This document shows positions 17,648 to 26,554 of a DNA stretch of 64,000 nt, one piece after another. Below the pieces are notes generated by a model, which saw nothing but the letters and a program-made list of their open reading frames with translations, was not told where the DNA came from and made no database searches. A program made the position numbers and the translations under genes. This DNA is from JADKCL01 sp031415375 (GTDB taxonomy: Bacteria > Bacteroidota > Bacteroidia > J057 > JADKCL01): assembly GCA_031415375.1 (NCBI GenBank), contig JANORP010000479.1, positions 1 to 64,000 of the forward strand, read 5' to 3'. Each line of letters opens with the position of its first letter. Positions within the stretch are counted from its first letter, which is position 1.

Positions 17648-17988
17648 CGGGTTGACCTCTCCTAGGGTTAATGTTTCCTGGTTCCAACGCAAGCAGAATC
17701 CTATTTTGACGTGGGAAAACATGCGTTTGAAACAGCCAAGGTTTGCAACCTTTAATAAGACTATCGCCCATGTGGAAACAGGATTTGCAACTGATTTTAC
17801 CCGCAAAAAAGCCATGTAAGCGGTTCGCCTAGCGCAATATATTTTCGTGTCAAGCGCATCTTGAAGTCGTAATTTATTGCGGGGATTTCGTGTAATTTTT
17901 TAAACATTTTTTGCCGCAATGCGACGGGCAATCGCATTGATTCTTTCTCAATTTGTAATCATTTATCTCTTTAAATACAAATTCGAAT

Positions 17989-19278
17989 ATGGATATCCAA
18001 GGAAACATTTTGTATGGCGGCCATCGAGCGCAAGCCATCTCTCCCGGGCAGTCGATGTTCTCCAACAACAGAGCCTATCGGCTGGCTTTTCAGACAGACG
18101 GCAATTTGGTCATCTACAAGATCAATCAGCAGACGGGCAAGGAAGACCCGATCTGGGCCACCGGGACAACAGGCAAAAACGTGGACGCCGTGCGCATGCA
18201 GGCAGACGGTAATTTTGTAATGTACCACCCCCAACAGAAGGGCTCGCCCTGGAGTACCCACACCAACGAAACTGGTGGGGAATACATTGTGATGGAAGAC
18301 TGGGGTGACCTGGTCTTGTACCGTGGCGATGGTGGCATCGTCTGGAGCAGCGCCGAGGATCATCGTGATGACTGGATGAGGCTGCTGGACGACAGCCTCA
18401 CGCTCAAGGATATCTGCGTGCCTGGCAGCCATGATGCAGGCATGTACGAGACCAAATACCTCGCTCGTCGCGGCTTAGTGCTCACACAATCCCTAGGGCT
18501 GTATGACCAGCTCAGATGCGGCGTGCGGTACTTTGACTTGCGGCCCACATACATAGATGGCAAGGGCATCTATGTCTATCATGGCCCTGCAGAGGGTCCA
18601 TTGCTACAGGTACTGCTGGATGAGGTGGCGCGTTTCTTTGAATCGCATCCGACCGAGACTGCGATTCTCAATTTCTCGCATTGGAAACAATTTGAATCCA
18701 AAAACGACACTTCCCAGGTCGGCAACCTCACGTTTTGCAAAATGATCCAGGATACATTGGGAAAATACCTGCTCATCAAAGACCTGAACACCAACCTCTC
18801 CAATGTTCCGCTCAAAGAATTGCGCGGCAAGGTCATCCTGATCATCGCGGATCACAATGATCTTTTTGATTTTCACGTGCGTAGCAAAATCAAGGGCATT
18901 TATCAATTAACGATCCAATTGAAACTCTATGACCGTTACTCCGACAAGCGCGACTACGACGAAATGCGCAACGATCAGCAAGGGAAATTTGATCGCCACG
19001 ACAACCGCGAGGAGCTCTTCATGCACAATTGGACACTCACGCCGATCGACAATATCATGATCGTCTTCCGATCGACGGTGCGGTCCTATTCTGAGGAGAT
19101 CAACCCTAGGCTGCGGCAGGAATTTGGCAAAATGAAGGCCGATCTCTGGAACCCACGCCCCAACGGAAAAATGGTGAACATCATCAACATGGACTATGTG
19201 CAGGAGGCCTGTCCGCTCGCTGTGTGCAAGTATGTCACGCATCAGCGACTGCTACAGTTGCAGCAGCCTAAGCCATAG
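17989..19278 (+). CDS. bulb-type lectin fused to PI-PLC X domain
   Basis: This encodes 429 residues with no signal peptide, lipobox or T9SS tail. Residues 1-115 form a bulb-type (mannose-binding, monocot-like) lectin. Two canonical QxDxNxVxY sites are QTDGNLVIY (35-43) and QADGNFVMY (71-79), plus a degenerate third (EDWGDLVLY, about 103-111). Residues 130-300 are a phosphatidylinositol-specific phospholipase C X domain: VPGSHDAGMY with catalytic His148, QLRCGVRYFDLRP (about 174-186), and the second catalytic His198 in VYVYHGP-like context. The rest (300-429) is helical and unassigned. PI-PLC enzymes cleave glycerophosphoinositides or GPI anchors, and the lectin half would bind mannose-type glycans. 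With no export signal the protein may be released by a non-Sec route or act in the cytosol. The start follows an AT-rich leader. Confidence 0.82.
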   Translation: MDIQGNILYGGHRAQAISPGQSMFSNNRAYRLAFQTDGNLVIYKINQQTGKEDPIWATGTTGKNVDAVRMQADGNFVMYHPQQKGSPWSTHTNETGGEYIVMEDWGDLVLYRGDGGIVWSSAEDHRDDWMRLLDDSLTLKDICVPGSHDAGMYETKYLARRGLVLTQSLGLYDQLRCGVRYFDLRPTYIDGKGIYVYHGPAEGPLLQVLLDEVARFFESHPTETAILNFSHWKQFESKNDTSQVGNLTFCKMIQDTLGKYLLIKDLNTNLSNVPLKELRGKVILIIADHNDLFDFHVRSKIKGIYQLTIQLKLYDRYSDKRDYDEMRNDQQGKFDRHDNREELFMHNWTLTPIDNIMIVFRSTVRSYSEEINPRLRQEFGKMKADLWNPRPNGKMVNIINMDYVQEACPLAVCKYVTHQRLLQLQQPKP

Positions 19279-19306
19279 GTCGTTCAATCATATTGAAATG
19301 TCTCTA

Positions 19307-19353
19307 GACCGTAAGGTATGCCGCAATTGGGCTTTCCTTACGGTCATTTTCTT
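19307..19353 (+). terminator. intrinsic terminator
   Basis: A ten-base stem (GACCGTAAGG with CCTTACGGTC) with a 19-base loop is followed by ATTTTCTTT. It lies 28 bases past the lectin/PI-PLC stop, and its complement could also serve the convergent moaA gene. Confidence 0.65.
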
Positions 19354-19437
19354 TGTTGCGCAGGGATTGTCGCCAAACAATGATACACAGATCGTGTCCC
19401 CAAGATCTGCCTTTCACGCATACGCTTGATCGTTCCC

Positions 19438-20436
19438 CTAGCCCCCGATCTTTACCATCGCCCGCTTGCTGAGCTGCTCGGCAAGTGCTGCATCCTGAAA
19501 CTCCGGTAAGCCACCCAGACGCTCGGCCTTGGCGGCGACTGTGGCCGCAATGAGGGGGCGAATGTCTTCCCCGGCACGAAAGGCGGAAAGCAAATCGGTC
19601 TCGGCTTTCGCAAAGAGGCAATTGCGCAGCCGGCCCTCTGCTGTGAGCCGTAGGCGGTTGCAGCCTTCACAAAATGGCTGCGTGACGGTGCTGATCACTG
19701 AAAATGTGCCCTTGAAGCCAGGCACGCGGTGCGCCTTGGAGGTGCTATGGGGTTTGTCGCTGAGTTTCTCGATGGCATAGCGCGTGCCGATTTTGGCCAG
19801 CATGTCAGCGTAGGAAAAGACTTTGTCCCAATTCCAGGCGTTGCCGTCAAAGGGCATGAACTCGATGAAGCGCATGTGGAGGTCGGCGGTCTCCCCGAGG
19901 GCGACAAAGTCGATCAGCTCGTCCTCGTTGAGGTTGCGCATCACGACCATATTGACCTTGACCCTAAAGCCACGCTTGAGGGCCATGTCGATATTGGCCT
20001 TGACCAATGCAAATTGGTCGCGGCGCGTGATGGCCGCGAAACGCTCGGCATCGAGGGTGTCGAGGCTGATGTTGAGGGAATGCAAGCCGATTTCCTCGAA
20101 TACATCGAGGAATTCATGCAGCAAGGTGGCGTTGGTGGTGATGGCGAGCTCGACGGGCAGGCTGCCCAGCTTGCGCAAGATGAGCTCGGCGTCGCGGCGC
20201 AGCAGCGGCTCCCCGCCTGTGAGCCTGATTTTGCGCACGCCCGCCTCCACAAACACCGAGGCGATCCCAAAAATCTCATCTGCAGTCATGAGCTTGCTCG
20301 GTGGCAAGAAACGAATGTTTTCGGGCATGCAATACGTGCAGCGCAGGTTGCAGCTGTCCACGAGCGAGATGCGCAGATAGTCGTGCCCGCGCCCAAAGGC
20401 GTCGGTCAAGATGGGGCTGATGGACTGCTGCGACAT
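19438..20436 (-). CDS. moaA: GTP 3',8-cyclase MoaA
   Basis: This encodes 332 residues from the ATG at 20436; the frame opens nine codons earlier only with GTG. The radical SAM cluster CNLRCTYC (Cys29, 33, 36) and GGEPLL motif are at the N-terminus. The second 4Fe-4S site appears as FCEGCNRLRLTAEGRLRNC near residue 250. The chain ends in Gly-Gly, essential in MoaA. The enzyme converts GTP to 3',8-cyclo-GTP in the first step of molybdopterin synthesis. It is not clustered with other moa genes here, but fdhD and an FdhF-like molybdoenzyme lie within 14 kb. It converges with the lectin/PI-PLC gene. Confidence 0.95.
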   Translation of the reverse strand: MSQQSISPILTDAFGRGHDYLRISLVDSCNLRCTYCMPENIRFLPPSKLMTADEIFGIASVFVEAGVRKIRLTGGEPLLRRDAELILRKLGSLPVELAITTNATLLHEFLDVFEEIGLHSLNISLDTLDAERFAAITRRDQFALVKANIDMALKRGFRVKVNMVVMRNLNEDELIDFVALGETADLHMRFIEFMPFDGNAWNWDKVFSYADMLAKIGTRYAIEKLSDKPHSTSKAHRVPGFKGTFSVISTVTQPFCEGCNRLRLTAEGRLRNCLFAKAETDLLSAFRAGEDIRPLIAATVAAKAERLGGLPEFQDAALAEQLSKRAMVKIGG

Positions 20437-20941
20437 GGTGTAAAGATAAGAAAATGCACTCACAATGCAGTGAATTTCGGTCGTTGCCTCAAGGGAAACG
20501 CCATTTCAAGGCTAGGTCACGCTTTCCTCAAAGGGGTGGCAACTTTGATTTTGAGCGATCTGCCTTGCATTTCCCTTCTGGGACTTCGCTAGGGAATTTG
20601 CCATTGGCATCAGCTTCGGGATGGCGGTTGGTCCAAGCTTCTTGGCTGTCTCGACCGTAGGGCTCGTCATCGGTGCCTGGTCCTCTGAACTTGTAGGCAA
20701 ATTTTGGGTTTGGGCAGCGCGAGCATTCACGGTTTTGGTTTCCCTCATTGGCAATAGGACATTGATGAATGAGACTCAATTTACGCTCAATCGATGTACC
20801 TCGCCAGCCATTCCCCAAAATACCTTGGCAATTGTCTGGCAACCGACATTCCCCTTGCTGTCTGATATTCAAATAGGTAGGTACAAACATTGCATTTTGC
20901 AGTGAAATTGCGTACCCTTGATTTCAATTCATGTGTTTCAA
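20437..20941. other. gene-free interval upstream of moaA
   Basis: Five hundred bases separate the divergent moaA and zincin genes. Several overlapping short frames are open on both strands (20512-20905), but they have no recognisable motif. I see no clear promoter match or riboswitch-like helix set. A decayed gene is possible. Confidence 0.35.
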
Positions 20942-22399
20942 ATGTCTGAGTTTGCCACCCCCACAAAAAAAGCGATTGCCCCTGGTTCAGATTCTAGTTC
21001 GGGGCGCAGCCTTGCTCCGCCTCCTTTCCAGCTCAAAACGGATTCTCCAGGATCGGAGAAATCTAGTTCTCAGGGCGAAAAAGACCACTCGGCACGTTTT
21101 GCGGGAGACTCTGTGCTCGTCGGAATCGCCAAGGGATCAGATGTGGTCAAAAAAGGCGACAAGGGTCTCAAGGTCTGCAAACTTCAGCAAGCGCTCATCG
21201 ACATGGGCTATTCACTCCCCAAATATGGCGTCGATGGCGACTTTGGAGACGAAACAGTGACAGCACTTCTGAAGTTTCAATTTGACAGCGGCATCCCAGA
21301 AACCTCCAAGTTTGACCAGACGACGATCAATACGCTCGACACCCGATTTGATACACGTCGGGATTATCTGCAAGCTGCAGCTGACTATGATCCTGTCGAT
21401 CCCAAAAAAGGGACGCGTACACTCACTGCGAAACAGAAAATAGCTGCGGTGGGTGAACTCAATCCAAAAATGGGGCCTCCAGGGGCCAAGTTTCAAGAAA
21501 CGGTTGCAGGCAAGAAATACGGCGATGAGATCATTGCGGAGCTCACGCCCATGATCCCAAGGATGCAAAAGGAAAAATTTACGGATATGGAGCCCTTGCG
21601 TGCCGATCCCGCAAAAAATTTCCACAAAGACGCCGATTTGGAAGGCGCCGCCAATGCTGGCAAGGACGCCACTGACAGTGTTTATGGCAAACTCAACAGT
21701 GGCCCGGCCTTTGTCATGGGAACCAACCTGATCGATCAATGGGATGATGAAAAATTGAGAATCTCCAAGAAGCTGGACCCCGAGAAAAAGGAAAAGGCAA
21801 AAAGACAAGTTGCTTACTTGATCGATTCGGAATGTACCGCGATCAACTATGCACACAATGCCGATACTGGAGACACCGCCGAATTGGCGATCCTCACCCC
21901 GATCATCGACTTCTTTACCGACACGACGGCCAAAGTCCAAGCATTGCTCGAAACAGAGATTGGCTGGGAAGGTGCGCAATTGGATGGAGATCAATATTTA
22001 CAAGTATTCAAGGATCCCAATGCAGAAACCAATCGCCTCAGAATGTGGAGGTTATTTCATGTCTCCATCCATGAATACATCCATACGCTGCGCGAAAAAC
22101 GATACTCTGATTGGGCAAAAGCACTTGGTGGCTCCAAAAATCATACATTGATAGAAGGATTTTGTGATTTTTTCACGATGAATGTCCGTGCGAAATACAA
22201 TAAGTCTGCGCTAAAAGCATTCCAAGCAAAGGTCGAAGGCAGTTTCCATGATCCAGTGAAGCCTGGGGTAATTCCAGATTTTTCCGATTTGCCCTATGCC
22301 TCCAATGCTGAAGCCGAGCGCATGGTGGGCCTCATCGGAATCAACAATGCACAGCTCGGCTATTTCAAGGGTGAGGTAGAACTCATGGGCAAGGTATGA
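20942..22399 (+). CDS. putative injection-system cargo: peptidoglycan-binding domain plus HExxH zincin
   Basis: This encodes 485 residues from the ATG at 20942; the upstream frame opens only with TTG. There is no signal peptide. Residues 1-55 are disordered, rich in Ser, Pro and Lys, and contain APPPFQLKTD. That short motif is, from memory, frequent in the N-termini of Bacteroidota proteins linked to extracellular contractile injection systems (often with DUF4157). Residues 66-133 form a peptidoglycan-binding-1 fold (KKGDKGLKVCKLQQALIDMGY; YGVDGDFGDETVTALLKFQ). The C-terminal half holds HEYIH (377-381) and, 24 residues on, LIEGFCDFF with Glu405, the arrangement of a gluzincin metallopeptidase. 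Likely role: a toxin or effector loaded into a contractile tail or tailocin-like particle. The next gene overlaps by four bases and encodes a lipoprotein that may protect the producer. No particle genes are in the window, so the cargo role is inference. Confidence 0.7.
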   Translation: MSEFATPTKKAIAPGSDSSSGRSLAPPPFQLKTDSPGSEKSSSQGEKDHSARFAGDSVLVGIAKGSDVVKKGDKGLKVCKLQQALIDMGYSLPKYGVDGDFGDETVTALLKFQFDSGIPETSKFDQTTINTLDTRFDTRRDYLQAAADYDPVDPKKGTRTLTAKQKIAAVGELNPKMGPPGAKFQETVAGKKYGDEIIAELTPMIPRMQKEKFTDMEPLRADPAKNFHKDADLEGAANAGKDATDSVYGKLNSGPAFVMGTNLIDQWDDEKLRISKKLDPEKKEKAKRQVAYLIDSECTAINYAHNADTGDTAELAILTPIIDFFTDTTAKVQALLETEIGWEGAQLDGDQYLQVFKDPNAETNRLRMWRLFHVSIHEYIHTLREKRYSDWAKALGGSKNHTLIEGFCDFFTMNVRAKYNKSALKAFQAKVEGSFHDPVKPGVIPDFSDLPYASNAEAERMVGLIGINNAQLGYFKGEVELMGKV

Positions 22400-23073
22400 C
22401 CAAGGGATACTATGGCCCGATCATCCTCTGGTTTTGCTGCCTAGCAATTGTTGCTGGTTGCAAAGTCCATTCATCCAGAAATCCAACTCAGCCATCGGCA
22501 TCGATTGCACTTGCGCCAGCGACTGTTGTTGAAGAAATCAAGCCCACGCCCATGAATCCAAGACCTACACCAAGTACTTGCGACATCGCCAAGCAAATGA
22601 TTCTAGACCGCTCTTTTTCGCAATGGCAGGGCTTGCCAACAGATTGCGACTGGACATCGCTCACTGGCCCCCTCCCGGCAGATTGGACCTTGGTTCCTGG
22701 ACGTAGTATGATCACTGAGTATGCGCACCACGCATCGATCAAATTGAAAGTCAATGGTTATTATTTGCCATATTTCACATATACTGAGGGTAGGCTCATC
22801 CTTTTTGATGCAAGCCTCGTTTCCACGCCAGCAGAGGATGCAGCATTGCTCGCGACCTTGGGAGAGCCTGAGAAATGTCTCACATGGCAAGATGGCATGG
22901 AACCCATGCCTGCCACGGAATGCATATTCGCATCACGCGGCATGACCGTCTTCACCAACCGAGACCATAGCCTCATTGCACACATTGCGCTCTACCCACC
23001 TTGTGCCACAGCGCACTATGAGCAATACTTGCGCCCCAATCTTGCCAAGGAGAGACTGCCAAAAGGAAATTGA
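22396..23073 (+). CDS. lipoprotein overlapping the zincin gene, possible immunity protein
   Basis: This encodes 225 residues. The start overlaps the zincin stop in an ATGA, showing translational coupling. The N-terminus has a lipoprotein signal with lipobox IVAGC (Cys about residue 22), then a Pro/Thr-rich linker. The mature domain (about 60-225) contains Cys residues at spaced positions (TCDIAK, TDCDWTSL, EKCLTW, TECIFA, YPPCAT) that may form disulfides. No family is recognised. Its fixed pairing with a probable peptidase toxin and its location in the envelope suggest it binds or neutralises that toxin, as lipoprotein immunity proteins do elsewhere. This is inference only; a substrate-delivery or accessory role is equally open. 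Confidence 0.65.
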   Translation: MTKGYYGPIILWFCCLAIVAGCKVHSSRNPTQPSASIALAPATVVEEIKPTPMNPRPTPSTCDIAKQMILDRSFSQWQGLPTDCDWTSLTGPLPADWTLVPGRSMITEYAHHASIKLKVNGYYLPYFTYTEGRLILFDASLVSTPAEDAALLATLGEPEKCLTWQDGMEPMPATECIFASRGMTVFTNRDHSLIAHIALYPPCATAHYEQYLRPNLAKERLPKGN

Positions 23074-23144
23074 TGGCATGAGCGCATGCTCAATTCCCCC
23101 CAAATAAGCAGCTGCTTCTCTGGAGTTTTGAATACATTTACAGT

Positions 23145-24245
23145 ATGAGAAAGACATCAGCGCACTTCTGGATTATCCTGCTTGCAACCCTCTTGGGCCA
23201 TCTATCCACCTCTGCCCAGCCTGTCGGCAAAAAGCTCCTCCTCGAGAAAATCACGAGTGCCGGCTGCCCGGGCTGCCCCAACGGTGATCTCATCTTGCAA
23301 AATTACCTCGCGGCCGACAGCAACCTGGTGCCTGTCGCGATCCACGTGAACAATGCTGCCCACGTGGACCACATGTTTTCAGCCGATGGCGACGCGATTT
23401 TGGCGGATTACCTCTGGGCCCACCCGACGCTCATGGTCGATCGTTACAAATTTCCCGGCATCCAATATGTCGCGGGTACATCGGGAAGCTGGAGCGCGAT
23501 GATCAATGACCGCAAGCAGCAACCTCTCATTGGCACGGTCGGCGGCTCGACCACCTATACCAGTGGTGATCGCAGCCTACAAGTGCATCTAGAGGGTGCA
23601 ATCCTCTGGGATCTGAGCTGGGACCTGCGGGTCAATGCCTACATCGTCGAGAATGGCGTGACCGGCACTGGCCTCGGCTATGACCAACTGAACGGCAACA
23701 ACACTACGCAGGGCCATCCTTTGCAAGGATTGGGCAACCCGATCGTGGGCTATGTACACAATTGGGTGCTGCGCGACATGCTCGGCGGCCCGCAGGGCGC
23801 GCCAGCATTTCCCAATCCGATCCCAGCCGGCCATCTCTACAGCTATGATTTCACGACGGCACTCGACAGCAACATCGACGCGAGCCAAGCCTATATCATC
23901 TTGGTCTTGCAGCGCTATGATGCGCTCAAGGAGCAACGCGAGGTGCTCAATGTTGCCAAACTTGGCCTCAACGGTGCCATTCTCGCAGGCGTGGAGATGC
24001 CTGCGCGGCAGCCGCTCGCGCTCCTGTGGCCCAATCCTGCCACTGACCGTGTACATGTGCAAGTCGGCGAAACCGCCGATTGGACTGTCACCGCATTTGA
24101 CCTGCAAGGGCGCAAGCACATGCAGACCGTTTTCTCGGGCGACGAATCCGATCTGAACACATCATCACTTGCTGCTGGCATCTATCTGCTACGCTTGGAG
24201 TCGCCAGGCAAGCTTACGGTCACGCAAAAGCTGAGCATCCACTAG
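23145..24245 (+). CDS. Omp28-related secreted protein with T9SS sorting domain
   Basis: This encodes 366 residues. A signal peptide (cleavage near STSA|QPV) precedes a thioredoxin-like N-terminal domain typical of the Omp28 family: LLEKITSAGCPGCPNGDLIL, with a CxxC pair in GCPGCP, then HVNNAAHVDHMFS and HPTLMVDRYKF. A beta-rich domain follows (about 125-270; SWDLRVNAYIVENGV, HNWVLRDMLGG). The last 75 residues are a type A sorting domain (LWPNPATDRVHV, FDLQGRK, AGIYLLRL). Omp28 proteins are surface-exposed in Bacteroidota and their exact job is unsettled. fdhD begins three bases after the stop, so the two share a transcript although no functional tie is obvious. Confidence 0.85.
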   Translation: MRKTSAHFWIILLATLLGHLSTSAQPVGKKLLLEKITSAGCPGCPNGDLILQNYLAADSNLVPVAIHVNNAAHVDHMFSADGDAILADYLWAHPTLMVDRYKFPGIQYVAGTSGSWSAMINDRKQQPLIGTVGGSTTYTSGDRSLQVHLEGAILWDLSWDLRVNAYIVENGVTGTGLGYDQLNGNNTTQGHPLQGLGNPIVGYVHNWVLRDMLGGPQGAPAFPNPIPAGHLYSYDFTTALDSNIDASQAYIILVLQRYDALKEQREVLNVAKLGLNGAILAGVEMPARQPLALLWPNPATDRVHVQVGETADWTVTAFDLQGRKHMQTVFSGDESDLNTSSLAAGIYLLRLESPGKLTVTQKLSIH

Positions 24246-24248
24246 CAG

Positions 24249-25100
24249 ATGAGGATGCGCAGCCCCGTCCAAGCGAGCGACGTCCATCGCTACGGTGATC
24301 AGACGCGCGGCAGCAGCGACATGCTAGCTGTGGAGGAACCATTGGAAATCAGATTGGAATTTGGGCCTGCCCAAGATCGGCGGCAGCGCAATATTGCGGT
24401 GACGATGCGCACGCCGGGGCATGATTTGGAATTGGCTGCGGGGTTTTTGTATGGCGAAGGCATATTGCGCGCGGTGACCGACATCCAAAAGATCGATTGG
24501 TGTAGCAATGTGCGCAAACCCGAGGAATATGGCAATGTCGTGAAGGTCGATTTGGTGCCCGATGTGATGCCAGACTTGGACAAGCTGGACCGCAATTTTT
24601 ACATGAGTAGCAGCTGCGGGGTCTGTGGCAAGGCGAGCATTGAAGCCTTGCAACTCGAGCGCTGCCCTATGCTTCCTGCTGATGGCATGCGCTTCAGTGC
24701 AGATTTCATCCGCAGCCTGCCTGCTATCGCCGACCAGGAGCAGACAGTCTTCAAGCACACGGGAGGCATCCATGCGGCGAGCATTTTTGAGGTCTCGGGG
24801 GCGCTCTTGGTGCAACGTGAAGATGTGGGACGTCACAATGCCGTCGATAAGGCAATCGGATCCATGTTTCTCCAGGGCAAACTGCCCTTGCAGGACCATG
24901 TGCTACTCGTAAGCGGCCGCGCAGGTTTTGAATTGGTTCAAAAGGCCATCTTTGGCGGCATAGCAGTGATGGTGGCCATCGGGGCACCATCCAGTCTCGC
25001 GGTCGATTTGGCGCGGCAGCATGGGCTCTGCCTGGTGGGATTTTTGCGTGGCGAGCGATTCAATGTTTATGCGGGAGAAGGGCGTATCGGGCCTGCATAG
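24249..25100 (+). CDS. fdhD: formate dehydrogenase accessory sulfurtransferase FdhD
   Basis: This encodes 283 residues. The FdhD active-site loop is visible as SSSCGVCGK (CxxC, about residues 119-123). Flanking family motifs are EEPLEIRLEF, VTMRTPGHDLELAAGFLYGEGI, FKHTGGIHAA, REDVGRHNAVDKAIG and VSGRAGFELVQKA. FdhD moves sulfur from a cysteine desulfurase to the bis-molybdopterin guanine dinucleotide cofactor of formate dehydrogenase-type enzymes. An FdhF/YdeP-like oxidoreductase 6 kb downstream is its probable client. Length matches the family (about 270-280). It is the second gene of a transcript led by the Omp28-type protein. Confidence 0.95.
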   Translation: MRMRSPVQASDVHRYGDQTRGSSDMLAVEEPLEIRLEFGPAQDRRQRNIAVTMRTPGHDLELAAGFLYGEGILRAVTDIQKIDWCSNVRKPEEYGNVVKVDLVPDVMPDLDKLDRNFYMSSSCGVCGKASIEALQLERCPMLPADGMRFSADFIRSLPAIADQEQTVFKHTGGIHAASIFEVSGALLVQREDVGRHNAVDKAIGSMFLQGKLPLQDHVLLVSGRAGFELVQKAIFGGIAVMVAIGAPSSLAVDLARQHGLCLVGFLRGERFNVYAGEGRIGPA

Positions 25101-25198
25101 ACAGAACTTGCGTCACAAAGTATGCAACCAATACGGGGAAATGAAACGCTGAATGGAGCAAAAGCCAGCGAACTTGCGATCAAAATACTTCAGCAACA

Positions 25199-26554
25199 AT
25201 GAGAACGCTGCTCCTCTCCACCCTGCTCCTATTGTCCATGGTCGCGCATGCACAATGGAATGCATTTGGCACAGGTTTCACCGCCAATGACTATGTCGTC
25301 GGATTCACGCCCTACAATGGCGACTTGCTTGCCTATACCTTTCCTAGCCCATTGATCTATGTCTATGATGGGTCAGGTACTTGGACGACCCCTATGCCGC
25401 CTGTGCCTAACTCAAACGGCATCCACCGGCTACTCGTCGCAGACAGCGTGTTGTATGCTGCAAGCTATTCGACGGGCACATTCAACCAATTTTACAAATA
25501 TGAAAATGGAGCTTGGGTACAAATGGGCCTCAATTTCAGGAATTGGGCTAGCAGTGGCGAGCCCAATATTTACGATGCGATCATCTTTCAGGACACGCTC
25601 TACATTTGCGGGGAATTTGCGCGCAACGGCACAGATACCATCTATGGCGTGGCCAAGTGGGCAGACAGCACTTGGCTTCCTTTGGGCGAGGGCCTCGTGC
25701 AAGGCCTGCAACCCAATGGCGACCTCAAATACCCGCACCAAATGATCGTGTACAACAATGAGCTTGTCGTGGTCGGCAATTTCAAAAGGGCAGGTGGACA
25801 AATTGTAAACGGGATTGCTGCTTGGAATGGAAGTACATGGCATGGATTTGCGGATGGCTTCAACCGTGCCGCCTATGGGGCTGGCATCCACAACAACGAG
25901 TTGTATGTATGCGGTGAATTTACCCTTGCAGACAGCCATGCCGTGAGGCACCTGGCAAAATGGGATGGCACCACGTTTGTGGATCCTGGCGTCGGTGTGG
26001 AGGGTGTAAACTTGCCTTTTGGCAATGCCTACATCCACAGTTTGCTCTCTTTCCAAGGTCGCTTGTACATCGCAGGTGGATTCAACCGCATCTGGCAAGG
26101 AAATACCCAACTCATGGGGCGCGGCGTATTCGCCTGGAATGGCTCGCTCGTCGATCTCATGGATGGCGGGGTGACTGGCGACGTCGAGGCCCTGATGCCC
26201 TATCAGGATGGACTCTTGATTGGTGGAGATTTCGTGATCGCGGGTGGCAATGTAGTGGTCGATCATGTGGCCTATTATGATTTGCTCACCCATGTACAAG
26301 CACCGAATAGCAATGCCTTGCAGGTCTATCCCACACGTTTCACAGACGGCATAAACGTCACGGGCGTCATAGGGCAGGCAGATGCGCCCTCCTCCATACG
26401 CTTGATCGACTTGCACGGGCGCGTGCTGCAAGCAGGCCCTTTGCAATCCACCTACGTGTCGATGGTGGATTGCCCGGCCGGCATGTATCTCTTGCAAATA
26501 TGGCAGGGTGATGCCTTGCTGCATCGACAGTTGCTGGAGAAGGTGAGGCTGTGA
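25199..26554 (+). CDS. secreted beta-propeller-like T9SS protein
   Basis: This encodes 451 residues. A signal peptide (VAHAQ|WNAF) is followed by about seven repeats, each with a pattern like 'NNELYVCGEFTLADSHAVRHLAKWDGTTF' (a shortened form recurs as VVGNFKRAGGQIVNGIAAW, IAGGFNRIWQG, IGGDFVIAGGNVVVDHVAY). Such (I/V)xGxFxxAGG...(A/H)xW blades build a propeller-like fold. The end is a type A sorting domain (ALQVYPTRFTDG, RLIDLHGRVLQ, AGMYLLQIW). The protein is exported across the outer membrane, and no enzymatic motif is seen. It appears to be monocistronic. Confidence 0.8.
   Translation: MRTLLLSTLLLLSMVAHAQWNAFGTGFTANDYVVGFTPYNGDLLAYTFPSPLIYVYDGSGTWTTPMPPVPNSNGIHRLLVADSVLYAASYSTGTFNQFYKYENGAWVQMGLNFRNWASSGEPNIYDAIIFQDTLYICGEFARNGTDTIYGVAKWADSTWLPLGEGLVQGLQPNGDLKYPHQMIVYNNELVVVGNFKRAGGQIVNGIAAWNGSTWHGFADGFNRAAYGAGIHNNELYVCGEFTLADSHAVRHLAKWDGTTFVDPGVGVEGVNLPFGNAYIHSLLSFQGRLYIAGGFNRIWQGNTQLMGRGVFAWNGSLVDLMDGGVTGDVEALMPYQDGLLIGGDFVIAGGNVVVDHVAYYDLLTHVQAPNSNALQVYPTRFTDGINVTGVIGQADAPSSIRLIDLHGRVLQAGPLQSTYVSMVDCPAGMYLLQIWQGDALLHRQLLEKVRL

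Larger units (their letters stand above)
17035..17988. other. gene-free interval
   Basis: About 950 bases lie between the response regulator and the lectin/PI-PLC gene. Short frames exist on both strands, but none has a recognisable product or start context. Contents that stand out are the direct repeat pair at 17264-17300 and the palindrome at 17622-17647. The last 150 bases before 17989 are AT-rich and likely hold the next promoter. Confidence 0.5.

Noticed and set aside
17466..17819. Frames of about 110 codons on both strands in the gene-free region
   Set aside because: They overlap each other, span the palindrome at 17622, and have unlikely composition for a protein.
20512..20905. Overlapping short frames on both strands upstream of the zincin gene
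   Set aside because: Three frames are open at once, with no motif and no good start. A decayed gene cannot be excluded but is not supported.
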